Below, piece after piece: positions 1-7,986 of a stretch of 43,662 bases of DNA. The notes beneath the pieces were generated by a model. It worked only from the letters and a program-made list of their open reading frames with translations. It was not told where the DNA came from and made no database searches. This DNA is from an uncultured SAR86 cluster bacterium (GTDB taxonomy: Bacteria > Pseudomonadota > Gammaproteobacteria > Magnimaribacterales > D2472). The translations under genes and the position numbers were made by a program. How positions within the stretch are numbered: the first letter of the stretch is position 1; every line of letters starts with the position of its first letter. The stretch is from the NCBI GenBank assembly GCA_902626385.1, contig CACOEZ010000003.1, positions 117,148-160,809 on the forward strand, given 5' to 3'.

Positions 1-884
1 TCATTTAAGTTATTTGCATCATGAAAAATTTCGCTTGATGAGAAAAGTGAAAGTTCAATAGAATAATTTCTTAAAGATGGCGCTACAGCTTTACCAACAG
101 CATAATCAACTAAAAAATATACTTTATCAATATCTTTTCTTATTCTAGGGTTGTGTTCAATTTCAATATCTCTATCCAGCTTTGAAATTAACAATTTTCT
201 CTCATTGCTTTTGTTTACTTCAAGAACTTCTTGTATTGCCATATCAAAATTTTTGTCATCAATTTCGATATAAATTTGATTAGGATATTTAAGCCTTAAT
301 TTATTTACGGCGTTATCGAATTTATTTGAATAAATTATTACGACTTTCTTAAAAGAGGAATTATCTTCAAACACACTTTTTTCTAATATGCTTTTTTGTT
401 CATCAATAAAGCTTTGACAAAAAAAACTTAATTTTGAATAAAGAACATCATTACTAATTGAATTTGATGAATTTTTATTAAAAGATATTGAAAAGGTCAT
501 CTCATCCTTTAATAGAGATTCAAGGATTATTTTTTTATTTTTTTCACTGGTGTTTATTTCAAGATTTAGTTCATTTGTTAAGACTTTTTCTAAGCTATTA
601 AGCATTGCCTCGATGTTATTAACGTATCCTCTTTTAATGTTGCCATCATCGATACTTGAAATTATTAATTCTTTTTCTATAGCATCAATTTTCTTTAATT
701 TGTAACCGTTTGTGAGAGCTATAACCACATCTTCGTCAACAGGATTTTTGAAATGACTATTTATAAAAAGATTATCATCCTTTTGCATTAACTTTGAAGT
801 AGTGTTTATTTCTTCAGGAATAGTCGAGCATGAACTAATAAATACTATTAATGAAGATAGAATAAATGTTAAGCTCAATTTCAT
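1..884 (-). CDS. lpoA: LpoA-like penicillin-binding protein activator lipoprotein (3' part outside window)
   Basis: The frame runs open through the left edge, so about 294 N-terminal residues are visible. The start at 884 gives a lipoprotein signal peptide, MKLSLTFILSS..., with lipobox ISSC and the acylated Cys at residue 19. An in-frame ATG at 899 would only add five residues. From about residue 180 it resembles the periplasmic-binding-protein-fold C-terminal domain of LpoA, including an RKDIDKVYF stretch that matches the conserved RxDIDaV(F/Y) region and a following strand ending in SSSEI. LpoA is an outer-membrane lipoprotein that activates the bifunctional synthase PBP1A. Divergence from rsmI is the usual lpoA/rsmI arrangement. 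The segment before the binding-protein fold is much shorter than the TPR-like domain of E. coli LpoA. The family call is fairly secure; activity on PBP1A is inferred. Confidence 0.68.
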   Translation of the reverse strand, partial: MKLSLTFILSSLIVFISSCSTIPEEINTTSKLMQKDDNLFINSHFKNPVDEDVVIALTNGYKLKKIDAIEKELIISSIDDGNIKRGYVNNIEAMLNSLEKVLTNELNLEINTSEKNKKIILESLLKDEMTFSISFNKNSSNSISNDVLYSKLSFFCQSFIDEQKSILEKSVFEDNSSFKKVVIIYSNKFDNAVNKLRLKYPNQIYIEIDDKNFDMAIQEVLEVNKSNERKLLISKLDRDIEIEHNPRIRKDIDKVYFLVDYAVGKAVAPSLRNYSIELSLFSSSEIFHDANNLN

Positions 885-905
885 AAATTTATTATGCATA
901 TATAA

Positions 906-1721
906 ATGTTAAATTTAATATCAACACCAATTGGTAATTTAGATGATATCTCATTGAGAGCAATAGATGCTATTAAATCCTCAGATTATATTTATGCTGA
1001 GGACACTAGAAGCTTTAAAAAAATTTTAAAACACATTAAATGCGAAAAAATATGTAAAAGTTTTCATGAGCACAATGAAGAAAAAATTTCGAAAGAAATC
1101 ATTAAACTATTAAAAAATGGTAAAAATATTGTTCTTGCATGCGAGGCAGGAACTCCTGCCATTTCAGATCCGGGATACAAACTGATCAGAGAGATTAATA
1201 ATTTAAATATTAGATATACTTTATTACCTGGTCCATCAGCCGTGATAAATGCTTTGGTAATTTCAGGACTTCCAACAGACAAATTTTCTTTTTACGGTTT
1301 TATTCCTAGAAAAGTAAATGCCAAAGAAGAATTATTTAAAAAAATCGCTATCGAAAATAAAACTTCAATATGTTTTGAATCAATAAAAAGATTGGAAGAT
1401 TCTTTAAAAACTTTATCTAAATTTATTGATACAGAAAGAAAGATTTCAGTTTGTAGAGAAATGACAAAAGCCCATGAACAAATAGTCACAGATAATTGTA
1501 AAAACGTCCTTAAAGAAATCTATAAGGGCAATATTCCTTTAAAGGGAGAGGTTGTTTTAATAGTTGAAGGAGAGTCAAATAAGAAATTTAACGTTAAAAT
1601 TGATAATAAGATTAAACAAGAGTTTCTGTCTAAGATGTCTACTTCTGAGGCTGCAAAATTAATTTCTTTATTGACTAAGCAAAATAAGAGGGAGATCTAT
1701 AAATTTCTCAAAGAATCATAA
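906..1721 (+). CDS. rsmI: 16S rRNA (cytidine1402-2'-O)-methyltransferase RsmI
   Basis: RsmI 2'-O-methylates C1402 of 16S rRNA in the decoding centre, using S-adenosylmethionine. The 271-residue protein has the tetrapyrrole-methylase-type fold: the N-terminal STPIGNLDDIS motif (residues 6-16), YAEDTR (30-35), the glycine-rich EAGTPAISDPG loop (about 80-90) and LPGPSAV (about 106-112). These are diagnostic of RsmI. The length is close to the usual 280-290. Its ATG is only 21 bases from the divergent lpoA start and no Shine-Dalgarno sequence is visible, so it may be read from a leaderless or very short mRNA. The RNase P RNA follows directly, an order also found in pseudomonads. Confidence 0.95.
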   Translation: MLNLISTPIGNLDDISLRAIDAIKSSDYIYAEDTRSFKKILKHIKCEKICKSFHEHNEEKISKEIIKLLKNGKNIVLACEAGTPAISDPGYKLIREINNLNIRYTLLPGPSAVINALVISGLPTDKFSFYGFIPRKVNAKEELFKKIAIENKTSICFESIKRLEDSLKTLSKFIDTERKISVCREMTKAHEQIVTDNCKNVLKEIYKGNIPLKGEVVLIVEGESNKKFNVKIDNKIKQEFLSKMSTSEAAKLISLLTKQNKREIYKFLKES

Positions 1722-1733
1722 AATCTTTATAAT
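1705..1733 (+). promoter_or_regulatory. Probable sigma-70 promoter of rnpB
   Basis: A perfect -10 hexamer TATAAT lies at 1728-1733. A partial -35, TTCTCA (1705-1710), stands 17 bases upstream inside the end of rsmI. The predicted transcription start, about 1740-1741, coincides with the first base of the RNase P RNA P1 helix, which supports the call. Confidence 0.6.
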
Positions 1734-1740
1734 AATCCTT

Positions 1741-2065
1741 GAGTTGGTTGGATGATCGCTAATTTTTTAGAGGAAAGTCCGGACTTCATAGAGCAGGGCG
1801 CCAGGTAACGCCTGGGAAGCGTGAGCTTACGGATAGTGCAACAGAAAATAAACCGCCATTATGGTAAGGGTGAAAAGGTAAGGTAAGAGCTTACCGCTTA
1901 AATGGTAACATTTTAAGGCATTGTAAACCCCAGCCCGAAGCAAGACCAAATAGAAATCCTATAAAGCTGCTCGTTTTGGATTTGGGTAGGTTGCTAGAAT
2001 ATTATGGCAACATAATATCGAGATAGATGATCATATTTAACAGAATCCGGCTTATAAACCAACTC
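1741..2065 (+). ncRNA. rnpB: RNase P RNA (bacterial type A)
   Basis: This is the catalytic RNA of RNase P, which matures tRNA 5' ends. The ends are set by the P1 helix: GAGTTGGTT at 1741-1749 pairs with AACCAACTC at 2057-2065. Conserved core segments appear in order: GAGGAAAGTCCGGAC (1770-1784, P4 5' strand), CAGGGCGCCAGGTAACGCC from 1794, AGTGCAACAGAA, GTAAGGGTGAAAAGG, GTAAACCCC, GAAGCAAGACCAAATAG, TGGGTAGG (the P15 loop that binds the tRNA CCA end), GAGATAGATGATC, and ACAGAATCCGGCTTAT (3' strand of P4). Length is about 325 nt, somewhat below the 377 nt of E. coli, with shorter peripheral helices. Location between rsmI and mraZ matches the Pseudomonas arrangement. Confidence 0.97.
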
Positions 2066-2098
2066 ATTCTATTTTATTAAGCATTTTTATGGTTTTTC

Positions 2099-2135
2099 AT
2101 TGTGTGAAAAAGTGTGTAAAAGTGTTGCAATGTGT
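2099..2135 (+). promoter_or_regulatory. MraZ operator: four boxes phased at 10 bp
   Basis: Four 7-base boxes occur with 3-base spacers: ATTGTGT (2099-2105), AAAGTGT (2109-2115), AAAGTGT (2119-2125) and AATGTGT (2129-2135). The GTGT cores start at 2102, 2112, 2122 and 2132, exactly one helical turn apart. This fits the known mode of MraZ binding, in which a ring-shaped oligomer contacts direct repeats of period 10; box consensus AAAGTG(T/G) with N3 spacing has been described in mollicutes. The array ends 24 bases before mraZ and overlaps the -35 element, so autorepression of the dcw operon is likely. Confidence 0.72.
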
Positions 2136-2153
2136 GCAAAAAGTCTTTATATT
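2125..2153 (+). promoter_or_regulatory. Probable mraZ/dcw promoter giving a leaderless mRNA
   Basis: A -35 TTGCAA (2125-2130) and -10 TATATT (2148-2153) are separated by exactly 17 bases. The predicted start of transcription is about 2160-2161, on the ATG of mraZ (2160). No Shine-Dalgarno sequence precedes mraZ. Boxes 3 and 4 of the MraZ operator overlap or abut the -35, as expected for repression. Inferred from sequence only. Confidence 0.5.
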
Positions 2154-2159
2154 TTGTGA

Positions 2160-2627
2160 ATGTTTGGATTTAATTCATTATCTATGGATGCGAAAGGCAG
2201 AATAGCTATTCCTGCTAGATATAGAAATGATTTTAGAAATCAAAATCAGAGCGCACTTGTTATAACAAAAGATCCTCAATATCCATCTTTAAAGATTTAT
2301 TCTGATAAAGAGTGGGAAAAAATATCAAAGAAACTTCAATCTCTTCAGGGGTTAGACCCAATTGTAAGAAATTTACAATGGACAATACTTGGAAATGCAT
2401 ATGAAACAGAAATTGATGTTGAAGGAAGGATGTTGGTGAGGATTCCTTCAGATCTTCAAGAATACTCTGAAATAACTGATCAAAAACAGATCGCTCTGGT
2501 TGGTATGGGCAATAAATTTGAGGTTTGGAATATAAATAATTGGGAAATGAGACAAACAGGCGGTTCATTATCTACTGAGATATTAGATGTTGTACTTCCG
2601 GAAAGCATAAAAGAAATGTCATTTTAA
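2160..2627 (+). CDS. mraZ: Transcriptional regulator MraZ
   Basis: MraZ is the dcw-cluster DNA-binding repressor, built from two AbrB/MazE-type swapped-hairpin repeats that assemble into a ring. Both repeats are visible: the N-terminal SMDAKGRIAIPARYR (about residues 8-22) and the second EIDVEGRMLVRIPSDL (about 82-97). Length 155 is typical (E. coli 152). It lies first in the dcw cluster and directly behind its own presumed operator. The strong Shine-Dalgarno sequence of ftsZ begins at its stop codon. Confidence 0.95.
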   Translation: MFGFNSLSMDAKGRIAIPARYRNDFRNQNQSALVITKDPQYPSLKIYSDKEWEKISKKLQSLQGLDPIVRNLQWTILGNAYETEIDVEGRMLVRIPSDLQEYSEITDQKQIALVGMGNKFEVWNINNWEMRQTGGSLSTEILDVVLPESIKEMSF

Positions 2628-2638
2628 AGGGGAAATCG

Positions 2639-3748
2639 ATGAATTTTGAAGTAATTGGACAAGCTGTTGAAAATGCAAAAATTAAAGTTGTTGGCGTTGG
2701 CGGCGGCGGCGGTAATGCTGTAATTCATATGATTAACCATAATATTGATGGGGTTGACTTTATATGCGCAAATACTGACACGCAAGCACTTTCTACAGCA
2801 GAAGGTGCTATAACACTTAAACTTGGGAATGGCCTCACCAAAGGACTGGGAGCAGGAGCTGATCCTGATATTGGTAGACGAGCAGCTGAGAGTGATAGGA
2901 CCGCAATAGAAGAACTATTGAGTGGAGCGGATATGATTTTTATAACAGCTGGAATGGGTGGTGGAACTGGGACAGGAGCTGCGCCGGTAATTGCATCTAT
3001 TGCTAAAGAACTTGGTGCTCTAACAGTAGCTGTTGTAACAAAGCCATTTCGCTTTGAGGGTAAAAAAAGAATGGGTGCTGCTGAAAAAGGATTGGCAGCT
3101 TTGGTTGAGGAAGTTGATAGTCTCGTTACTATCCCAAATCAAAAACTTTATGAGATTCTTGGTGAAGATACACCTATGCAAGAAGCTTTTGCAAAAGCTG
3201 ATGACGTATTAAGGGGAGCAGTTCAAGGAATTTCTGACATCATAATGAAAAAAGGACACATCAATGTTGATTTTGCTGATGTAAAAACTGTCATGTCTGA
3301 AAAGGGTATTGCCATGATGGGAACTGGTAGAGCAAGCGGCAAAAATAGAGCTGAAGCAGCCGGTACAATGGCTGTTAAAAGCGAACTTCTTGAAGATATA
3401 AATTTAAAAAATGCACGTGGCGTTTTAGTAAATATCACTGCTAAGAAACCAACACTAGGAGATCAAACTGAAGTTGCAGATATTGTTGACGAAATTGTTA
3501 GCGAAGATGCAAATATAATATACGGATTAGTCTACGATGATAGTTTGGGAGATGACTTGCAAGTCACTATTGTAGCAACTGGAGTAGATCAAAGAGCACC
3601 ATCATTAGTAATAGACAATGAACCATCTATGAAGTTAAATCCGGTTGGTTTAGATAAAGACAAAACAAGTCAAAAAGTTGGCACATCGTCTGCAGAGGCT
3701 ATAGATTTCCTTGATGTGCCGACTTTTATGAGAAAACAAGTAGATTAA
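2639..3748 (+). CDS. ftsZ: Cell division protein FtsZ
   Basis: FtsZ is the tubulin-like GTPase that polymerises into the cytokinetic Z ring at mid-cell. Visible motifs are the N-terminal glycine loop GVGGGGGNA (19-27), the tubulin signature GGGTGTG (107-113), the T7 catalytic loop NVDFADV (about 209-215) and the conserved C-terminal peptide DVPTFMRKQVD, which binds FtsA and ZipA. At 369 residues it has only a short C-terminal linker. A strong Shine-Dalgarno sequence, AAGGGG at 2627-2632, stands 6 bases before the ATG, which fits high expression. Its position, between mraZ and rsmH, is unusual: ftsZ normally follows ftsA at the end of the cluster, and no copy is found after ftsA here. Confidence 0.98.
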   Translation: MNFEVIGQAVENAKIKVVGVGGGGGNAVIHMINHNIDGVDFICANTDTQALSTAEGAITLKLGNGLTKGLGAGADPDIGRRAAESDRTAIEELLSGADMIFITAGMGGGTGTGAAPVIASIAKELGALTVAVVTKPFRFEGKKRMGAAEKGLAALVEEVDSLVTIPNQKLYEILGEDTPMQEAFAKADDVLRGAVQGISDIIMKKGHINVDFADVKTVMSEKGIAMMGTGRASGKNRAEAAGTMAVKSELLEDINLKNARGVLVNITAKKPTLGDQTEVADIVDEIVSEDANIIYGLVYDDSLGDDLQVTIVATGVDQRAPSLVIDNEPSMKLNPVGLDKDKTSQKVGTSSAEAIDFLDVPTFMRKQVD

Positions 3749-3749
3749 A

Positions 3750-4643
3750 ATGCTTCACTTTCCAGTTTTGCTGGAAGAATCTATTGATTTTTTAGTTCAG
3801 AAAAATGACGGCACCTTTATAGATTGTACTTTTGGGAGAGGCGGCCATTCAAAAAATATTTTAGAAAAAATACATAAAAATGGATTCTTAACCTCTTTTG
3901 ATAAAGATCCTTATGCAATTAAATTTGCAAAAAAAATAAGTCAAAAAAACTTCAACATAATTCATGATTCATTTTGTAATTTAAATAAGTATTTCAAGGA
4001 AAATAGTGTTGACGGCATATTATACGATCTAGGAACTTGCTCAACACATTTTGATGATCCTGAAAGAGGCTTTAGTTTTAATAAGGATGGTCCACTTGAT
4101 ATGAGATTTGATAATACCAATGGTGAATCATTAATTGAGTGGATCAACAAAGCCTCGGAATCTGAAATAATGAAAATTTTATATACCTATGGCGACGAAA
4201 AGCACGGCAAGCTAATATCAAAAGAGATTATTTCTGAAAGACAAAAAAACCCTATTCTTAGAACTATCCAATTAGCGGACCTCATCAAGAATATTTATCC
4301 AGAAAAACAAAAGAAAAATCACCCAGCTACAAAATCATTCCAAGCTTTCAGAATTTTTATAAACAATGAGCTTGATGAATTAGAAGAATCATTAAGATCA
4401 GCCCAACATATTATTAAAAAGAACGGGATAATTGTAACAATTGCCTTCCATTCGCTTGAGGATAATATTATTAAAAACTGCTTTAAACCAAAGGAAAAAC
4501 ACTATCCAAGAGATATTCCATTAAACAATGAAAGAATAATAACGTTCAAATGTATTGCAAAAAAAATAAGGCCATCGAATAACGAAATTAAAACAAACCC
4601 AAGATCAAGGAGTGCAATAATGAGGGTATTTCAAAAAATATGA
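3750..4643 (+). CDS. rsmH: 16S rRNA (cytosine1402-N4)-methyltransferase RsmH
   Basis: RsmH (MraW) N4-methylates C1402 of 16S rRNA, the same nucleotide that RsmI (906-1721) methylates on the ribose. N-terminal FPVLLEE, the SAM-binding CTFGRGGHSKNIL (about 26-38), YDLGTCSTHFD (about 91-101), ERGFSF and the distal FHSLEDNIIK are all characteristic. Length 297 is slightly below the usual 310-315. It starts one base after the ftsZ stop, and ftsL overlaps its end by four bases (ATGA), so translation is probably coupled. Confidence 0.95.
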   Translation: MLHFPVLLEESIDFLVQKNDGTFIDCTFGRGGHSKNILEKIHKNGFLTSFDKDPYAIKFAKKISQKNFNIIHDSFCNLNKYFKENSVDGILYDLGTCSTHFDDPERGFSFNKDGPLDMRFDNTNGESLIEWINKASESEIMKILYTYGDEKHGKLISKEIISERQKNPILRTIQLADLIKNIYPEKQKKNHPATKSFQAFRIFINNELDELEESLRSAQHIIKKNGIIVTIAFHSLEDNIIKNCFKPKEKHYPRDIPLNNERIITFKCIAKKIRPSNNEIKTNPRSRSAIMRVFQKI

Positions 4644-4915
4644 TCAATAGAAAAGAAATATCCTATTTTGTTATTATGAATATTCTTGTTCTATTTCTCA
4701 GTCTTGAAAAAATTAAGCTGTCATGGGAAATAACAACACTACATAATAATTTTGAGAATTTACAGATTGAACATGACAACTTAAAGGATCTTAACTTGAA
4801 ATTAATAACACAATTTTATGTTGAAAATTCTCCAGCAAGTATAGAAAAAATAGCTAAGCAAGATCTTGGCATGGAGAAAAAAAGACCAACAAAAATTATT
4901 AAAAATGAAAAATAA
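4640..4915 (+). CDS. ftsL: Cell division protein FtsL
   Basis: FtsL is a small bitopic inner-membrane protein that forms the FtsQLB complex and activates FtsWI. The 91-residue product has a short N-terminus, one membrane segment (about residues 9-24), a coiled-coil stretch (about 30-65) and the family ending IAKQDLGM, equivalent to the usual (A/K)xxLGM. Sequence conservation in the family is low, so position between rsmH and ftsI carries much of the weight. It overlaps ftsI by 11 bases. Confidence 0.88.
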   Translation: MINRKEISYFVIMNILVLFLSLEKIKLSWEITTLHNNFENLQIEHDNLKDLNLKLITQFYVENSPASIEKIAKQDLGMEKKRPTKIIKNEK

Positions 4916-6524
4916 AATAAAAAATTTTAATTGGAGATTTTCATTAATATCTATTTGCATTTTATTTTGCTTTGTAACAATAATTTTTAAAATCTTCCAA
5001 ATTCAAATAAGTGAAGGAAATTTTCTTCAAAACGAGGGAAATAAAAGATATATTAAATATAAAGATATAATTCCAATCAGAGGCACTATATTTGATCGGA
5101 ATAACTTTCCTCTTGCTGTTTCAGTAGTTAACTATGATTTGTATGCTCTTAACGGATTTAAGAAATCAGATTTATTAAAGTTGGCTGAGAATATAGATCT
5201 TGAATTTAAACTCATCGATGAAAGTTATCAAAAAAAGACATTACTTAAAAAAAACGTTTCAAAAAAAGAAATTAATCTTATAAAGAAATTAAGCTTATCT
5301 AATTTTGAAATAGAGATTAGACATAGTAGACATTATCCACTTGGTGACCAAATAGCAACTCTAGTTGGTTTTTATGGAAAAGATGGAGCACAAGAAGGTC
5401 TTGAAAAAAGTTATGATAGTTTGTTAGCAGGTGAAGGTGGAAAAAAACAATATTTTAAAAACGCAAAACAAGAAGTATTTGTCCAACCAATTGAAATTAA
5501 AAAGGCAGTTAAGGGCAAAGACATTCAATTAACAATTGATGCAACTCTTCAATTTTATGCATATAAGTACCTGGTTGAAGGAATCAAAAATAATAAAGCA
5601 AAAGCAGGAACTGTTGTTATCCTAGATAATGAAAAGGGTGAAGTTTTAGCAATTGCTAGCTATCCATCATACAATCCAAATAATCCAAATAGAAAAATTC
5701 AAAAAAATCGGGCGCTTGTAGATGCCTATGAGCTAGGGTCTGTAATAAAACCAATTGTTCTATCAAAAGCTATTGATTTAAATTTAATTTCACCACATGA
5801 GGATATTTATATTCCAAGAAGACTAAATTTAGACGATAAGATAATTGTGGACTCTAAAAATCACGAGCAATTAACACCACAAGAAATTATTGCCGTATCA
5901 AGTCAAATTGGAGCATCAAAAATAGCACTTCAATTAGGATATTCAAATTTAAAGAATAATTATTTTGAATATGGATTCACAAAACCAGTATCTCTTAATT
6001 TTCCATCTTCGGCATTTGGATATATGAATATTAAAGAGAGGGTAACTGATAAAGAATTAGCAAGTTTGGGTTATGGATATGGTATAACTATAAGTCCATT
6101 TCAGATTGCGTCTGCATATTCAGTTTTTGCAAATGATGGGTATCTAAAAGATTTTAAATTACTTAAAAATGATGAAGATATTTCTAGAAAAGTAATTTCA
6201 GCTGATTCTGCAGATTATGTCTTAGAAGCACTAAGGCAGGTTGTAAAAGACGGAACTGGAAAGGCAGCAGACATTAAAGGTTTTTCAGAGGGTGGTAAAA
6301 CTGGAACTGTTCATCAAATCAGAAGAGGAGCAGGCTATGCTGAGGATATATACAGAGCATCGTTCATAGGAATAGCTCCATTGAGTGAAAAATCTTTAAC
6401 AATATTTGTTTCAATTGATAGTCCTGGATTAAATTCTTACTCAGGCGGCGTAGTTGCTGCTCCAGTTTTTGCAAAAATTGCTGAAAGCTCCTTAAATTAT
6501 CTTGGATATTTTGAAGATGAATAA
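4905..6524 (+). CDS. ftsI: Peptidoglycan D,D-transpeptidase FtsI (PBP3)
   Basis: FtsI is the septal class B penicillin-binding protein that crosslinks peptidoglycan made by FtsW. The start at 4905 (MKNKIKNFNW) gives a normal short cytoplasmic tail followed by one membrane helix (about residues 13-32). A start at 4866 would add 13 residues unlike the family. The pedestal motif RGTIFDRN is at 59-66. In the transpeptidase domain the nucleophile motif SVIK is at 279-282 and KTG at 465-467. The middle motif, normally SxN, reads SSQ at 332-334 (codons TCA AGT CAA); this is unusual. Length is 539 (E. coli 588). It overlaps ftsL by 11 and murE by 8 bases. Confidence 0.95.
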   Translation: MKNKIKNFNWRFSLISICILFCFVTIIFKIFQIQISEGNFLQNEGNKRYIKYKDIIPIRGTIFDRNNFPLAVSVVNYDLYALNGFKKSDLLKLAENIDLEFKLIDESYQKKTLLKKNVSKKEINLIKKLSLSNFEIEIRHSRHYPLGDQIATLVGFYGKDGAQEGLEKSYDSLLAGEGGKKQYFKNAKQEVFVQPIEIKKAVKGKDIQLTIDATLQFYAYKYLVEGIKNNKAKAGTVVILDNEKGEVLAIASYPSYNPNNPNRKIQKNRALVDAYELGSVIKPIVLSKAIDLNLISPHEDIYIPRRLNLDDKIIVDSKNHEQLTPQEIIAVSSQIGASKIALQLGYSNLKNNYFEYGFTKPVSLNFPSSAFGYMNIKERVTDKELASLGYGYGITISPFQIASAYSVFANDGYLKDFKLLKNDEDISRKVISADSADYVLEALRQVVKDGTGKAADIKGFSEGGKTGTVHQIRRGAGYAEDIYRASFIGIAPLSEKSLTIFVSIDSPGLNSYSGGVVAAPVFAKIAESSLNYLGYFEDE

Positions 6525-7986
6525 ATTGGAAGATATTTTAGGAGTGAAATTTCCAAAAGGAACTAATATTTCTCATGCTACTAACGATTCTAGAAAAATT
6601 AAAAAAGATTCAATTTTTTTTGGGTTACTGGGGACAAAAAAACATGGAAGCAATTACGTTGAGGAGGCACTTAATCATGGGGCAGCAATAGCAGTTCACG
6701 ATGATAAAAATTATGAACTGAATAGCAATAAAGTTTTTTACATAAAAGATCTAAATAAGCTAATTATTAAATTCCTAAATGAATTAAAAGGCATTGACAT
6801 AAATAATAATAATTTTTTTACTTTCACAGGAACAAATGGAAAAACATCCTCTGCATTTCTTTGCCATCAATTACTGAGCTATATAGGTTATGAATCGATC
6901 TATATAGGTACTCTTGGAGTTATGCATAATAATAAAGAAATACAAACATCATTTTCGACTAAAACAACTCCAAGTATTTTTGAATTATTTGATATTGTGA
7001 GTTCTGCAAATTCGGACATGGACTCCCTGAACATTTGTATTGAAGTTTCATCACATGCACTCGAGCAGGATAGACTTCTTGGCATTGAGTACTTTAATTC
7101 AGCTTCTATATTAAATATAAACAATGACCATATTGATTATCATAAATCTTTGAAGTCATATAGAGATGCAAAATTTGGTATATTTCAGACTAAGTCTAAT
7201 GTGATGCTTATAAAAGCCGAGTTAGAAGATTATTCTAGTGATTATAGTTATTTAAAGAAAAATAAAATTAATTTGAAAACAATCTGTAATACTAATTTAT
7301 TTGCAGATATTTTTTTCAAAATAGAAAAATCTTCAATTAAACAATCTGAGTTTTATATATTACTTAATAATCCACCTAAAAGTCAGGAGCATGAAATAGG
7401 AAAAAAATATAGATTTAAATGCGATCTATTTCCTGAATTCAACATTGAAAATTTAGTTTTTGCTATTTGTTCAATTGGTTTTGATGAATTTTCTGATAGC
7501 TCAACCAATAATCTTCGGTATTTAAAATTACCAATTGGCAGAGTAGAGCTCATAGAAGGTATCTCTAATAATGTCATCATTGATTATGCGCATAATGAGC
7601 ATGCTATGGATTCGCTTTTAAGCTCAATAAAAAAATATTTTGATAATCTTATAGTTGTATTTGGATGCGGCGGTGATAGAGATAAAGGAAAAAGATCAAA
7701 AATGCTTAAAACAGCCATAAAGTATTCCTCAAAAGTTATATTTACGAGCGATAATATAAGGCATGAAACCTTTGAAGAAATCTATGAGGATTCAAAAAAA
7801 GATAATAAATTGGACTCGGTGATTGCAATTAAAGACAGAAAAAAGGCTATTATAAAAGGTAGCGATATGCTTAACAAAGATGATTGCTTAGTTGTATTAG
7901 GAAAAGGCCATGAACAATTTCAGGAGATTGAAGGAGAGTTTATCAACTATAGTGATCATGAGGTTATAAATGAAATTTATAACTAA
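6517..7986 (+). CDS. murE: UDP-MurNAc-L-Ala-D-Glu:meso-diaminopimelate ligase MurE
   Basis: MurE adds the third residue of the peptidoglycan stem peptide, consuming ATP in the cytoplasm. The ATG at 6517 (MNKLEDIL) matches the family's N-terminus better than a TTG at 6502. Motifs are the P-loop TGTNGKT (about residues 108-114), the SYRDAK lysine expected to be carbamylated, a NIxxDHIDYH region and GKGHE near the C-terminus. The specificity motif that is DNPR in meso-DAP ligases reads DNIR. Keeping the Arg and the GKGHE motif argues for meso-diaminopimelate. 490 residues. It overlaps murF by 17 bases. Confidence 0.95.
   Translation: MNKLEDILGVKFPKGTNISHATNDSRKIKKDSIFFGLLGTKKHGSNYVEEALNHGAAIAVHDDKNYELNSNKVFYIKDLNKLIIKFLNELKGIDINNNNFFTFTGTNGKTSSAFLCHQLLSYIGYESIYIGTLGVMHNNKEIQTSFSTKTTPSIFELFDIVSSANSDMDSLNICIEVSSHALEQDRLLGIEYFNSASILNINNDHIDYHKSLKSYRDAKFGIFQTKSNVMLIKAELEDYSSDYSYLKKNKINLKTICNTNLFADIFFKIEKSSIKQSEFYILLNNPPKSQEHEIGKKYRFKCDLFPEFNIENLVFAICSIGFDEFSDSSTNNLRYLKLPIGRVELIEGISNNVIIDYAHNEHAMDSLLSSIKKYFDNLIVVFGCGGDRDKGKRSKMLKTAIKYSSKVIFTSDNIRHETFEEIYEDSKKDNKLDSVIAIKDRKKAIIKGSDMLNKDDCLVVLGKGHEQFQEIEGEFINYSDHEVINEIYN

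Noticed and set aside
862-912. 11-base direct repeat ATAAATGTTAA at 862-872 and 902-912 around the lpoA/rsmI starts
   Set aside because: Composition is almost all A and T and only two copies exist; chance is the simplest explanation, and the second copy includes the rsmI start codon.
4866-4904. Upstream start for ftsI adding 13 residues
   Set aside because: The added residues lie in the ftsL coding sequence and are not family-like; the ATG at 4905 gives a normal N-terminus.
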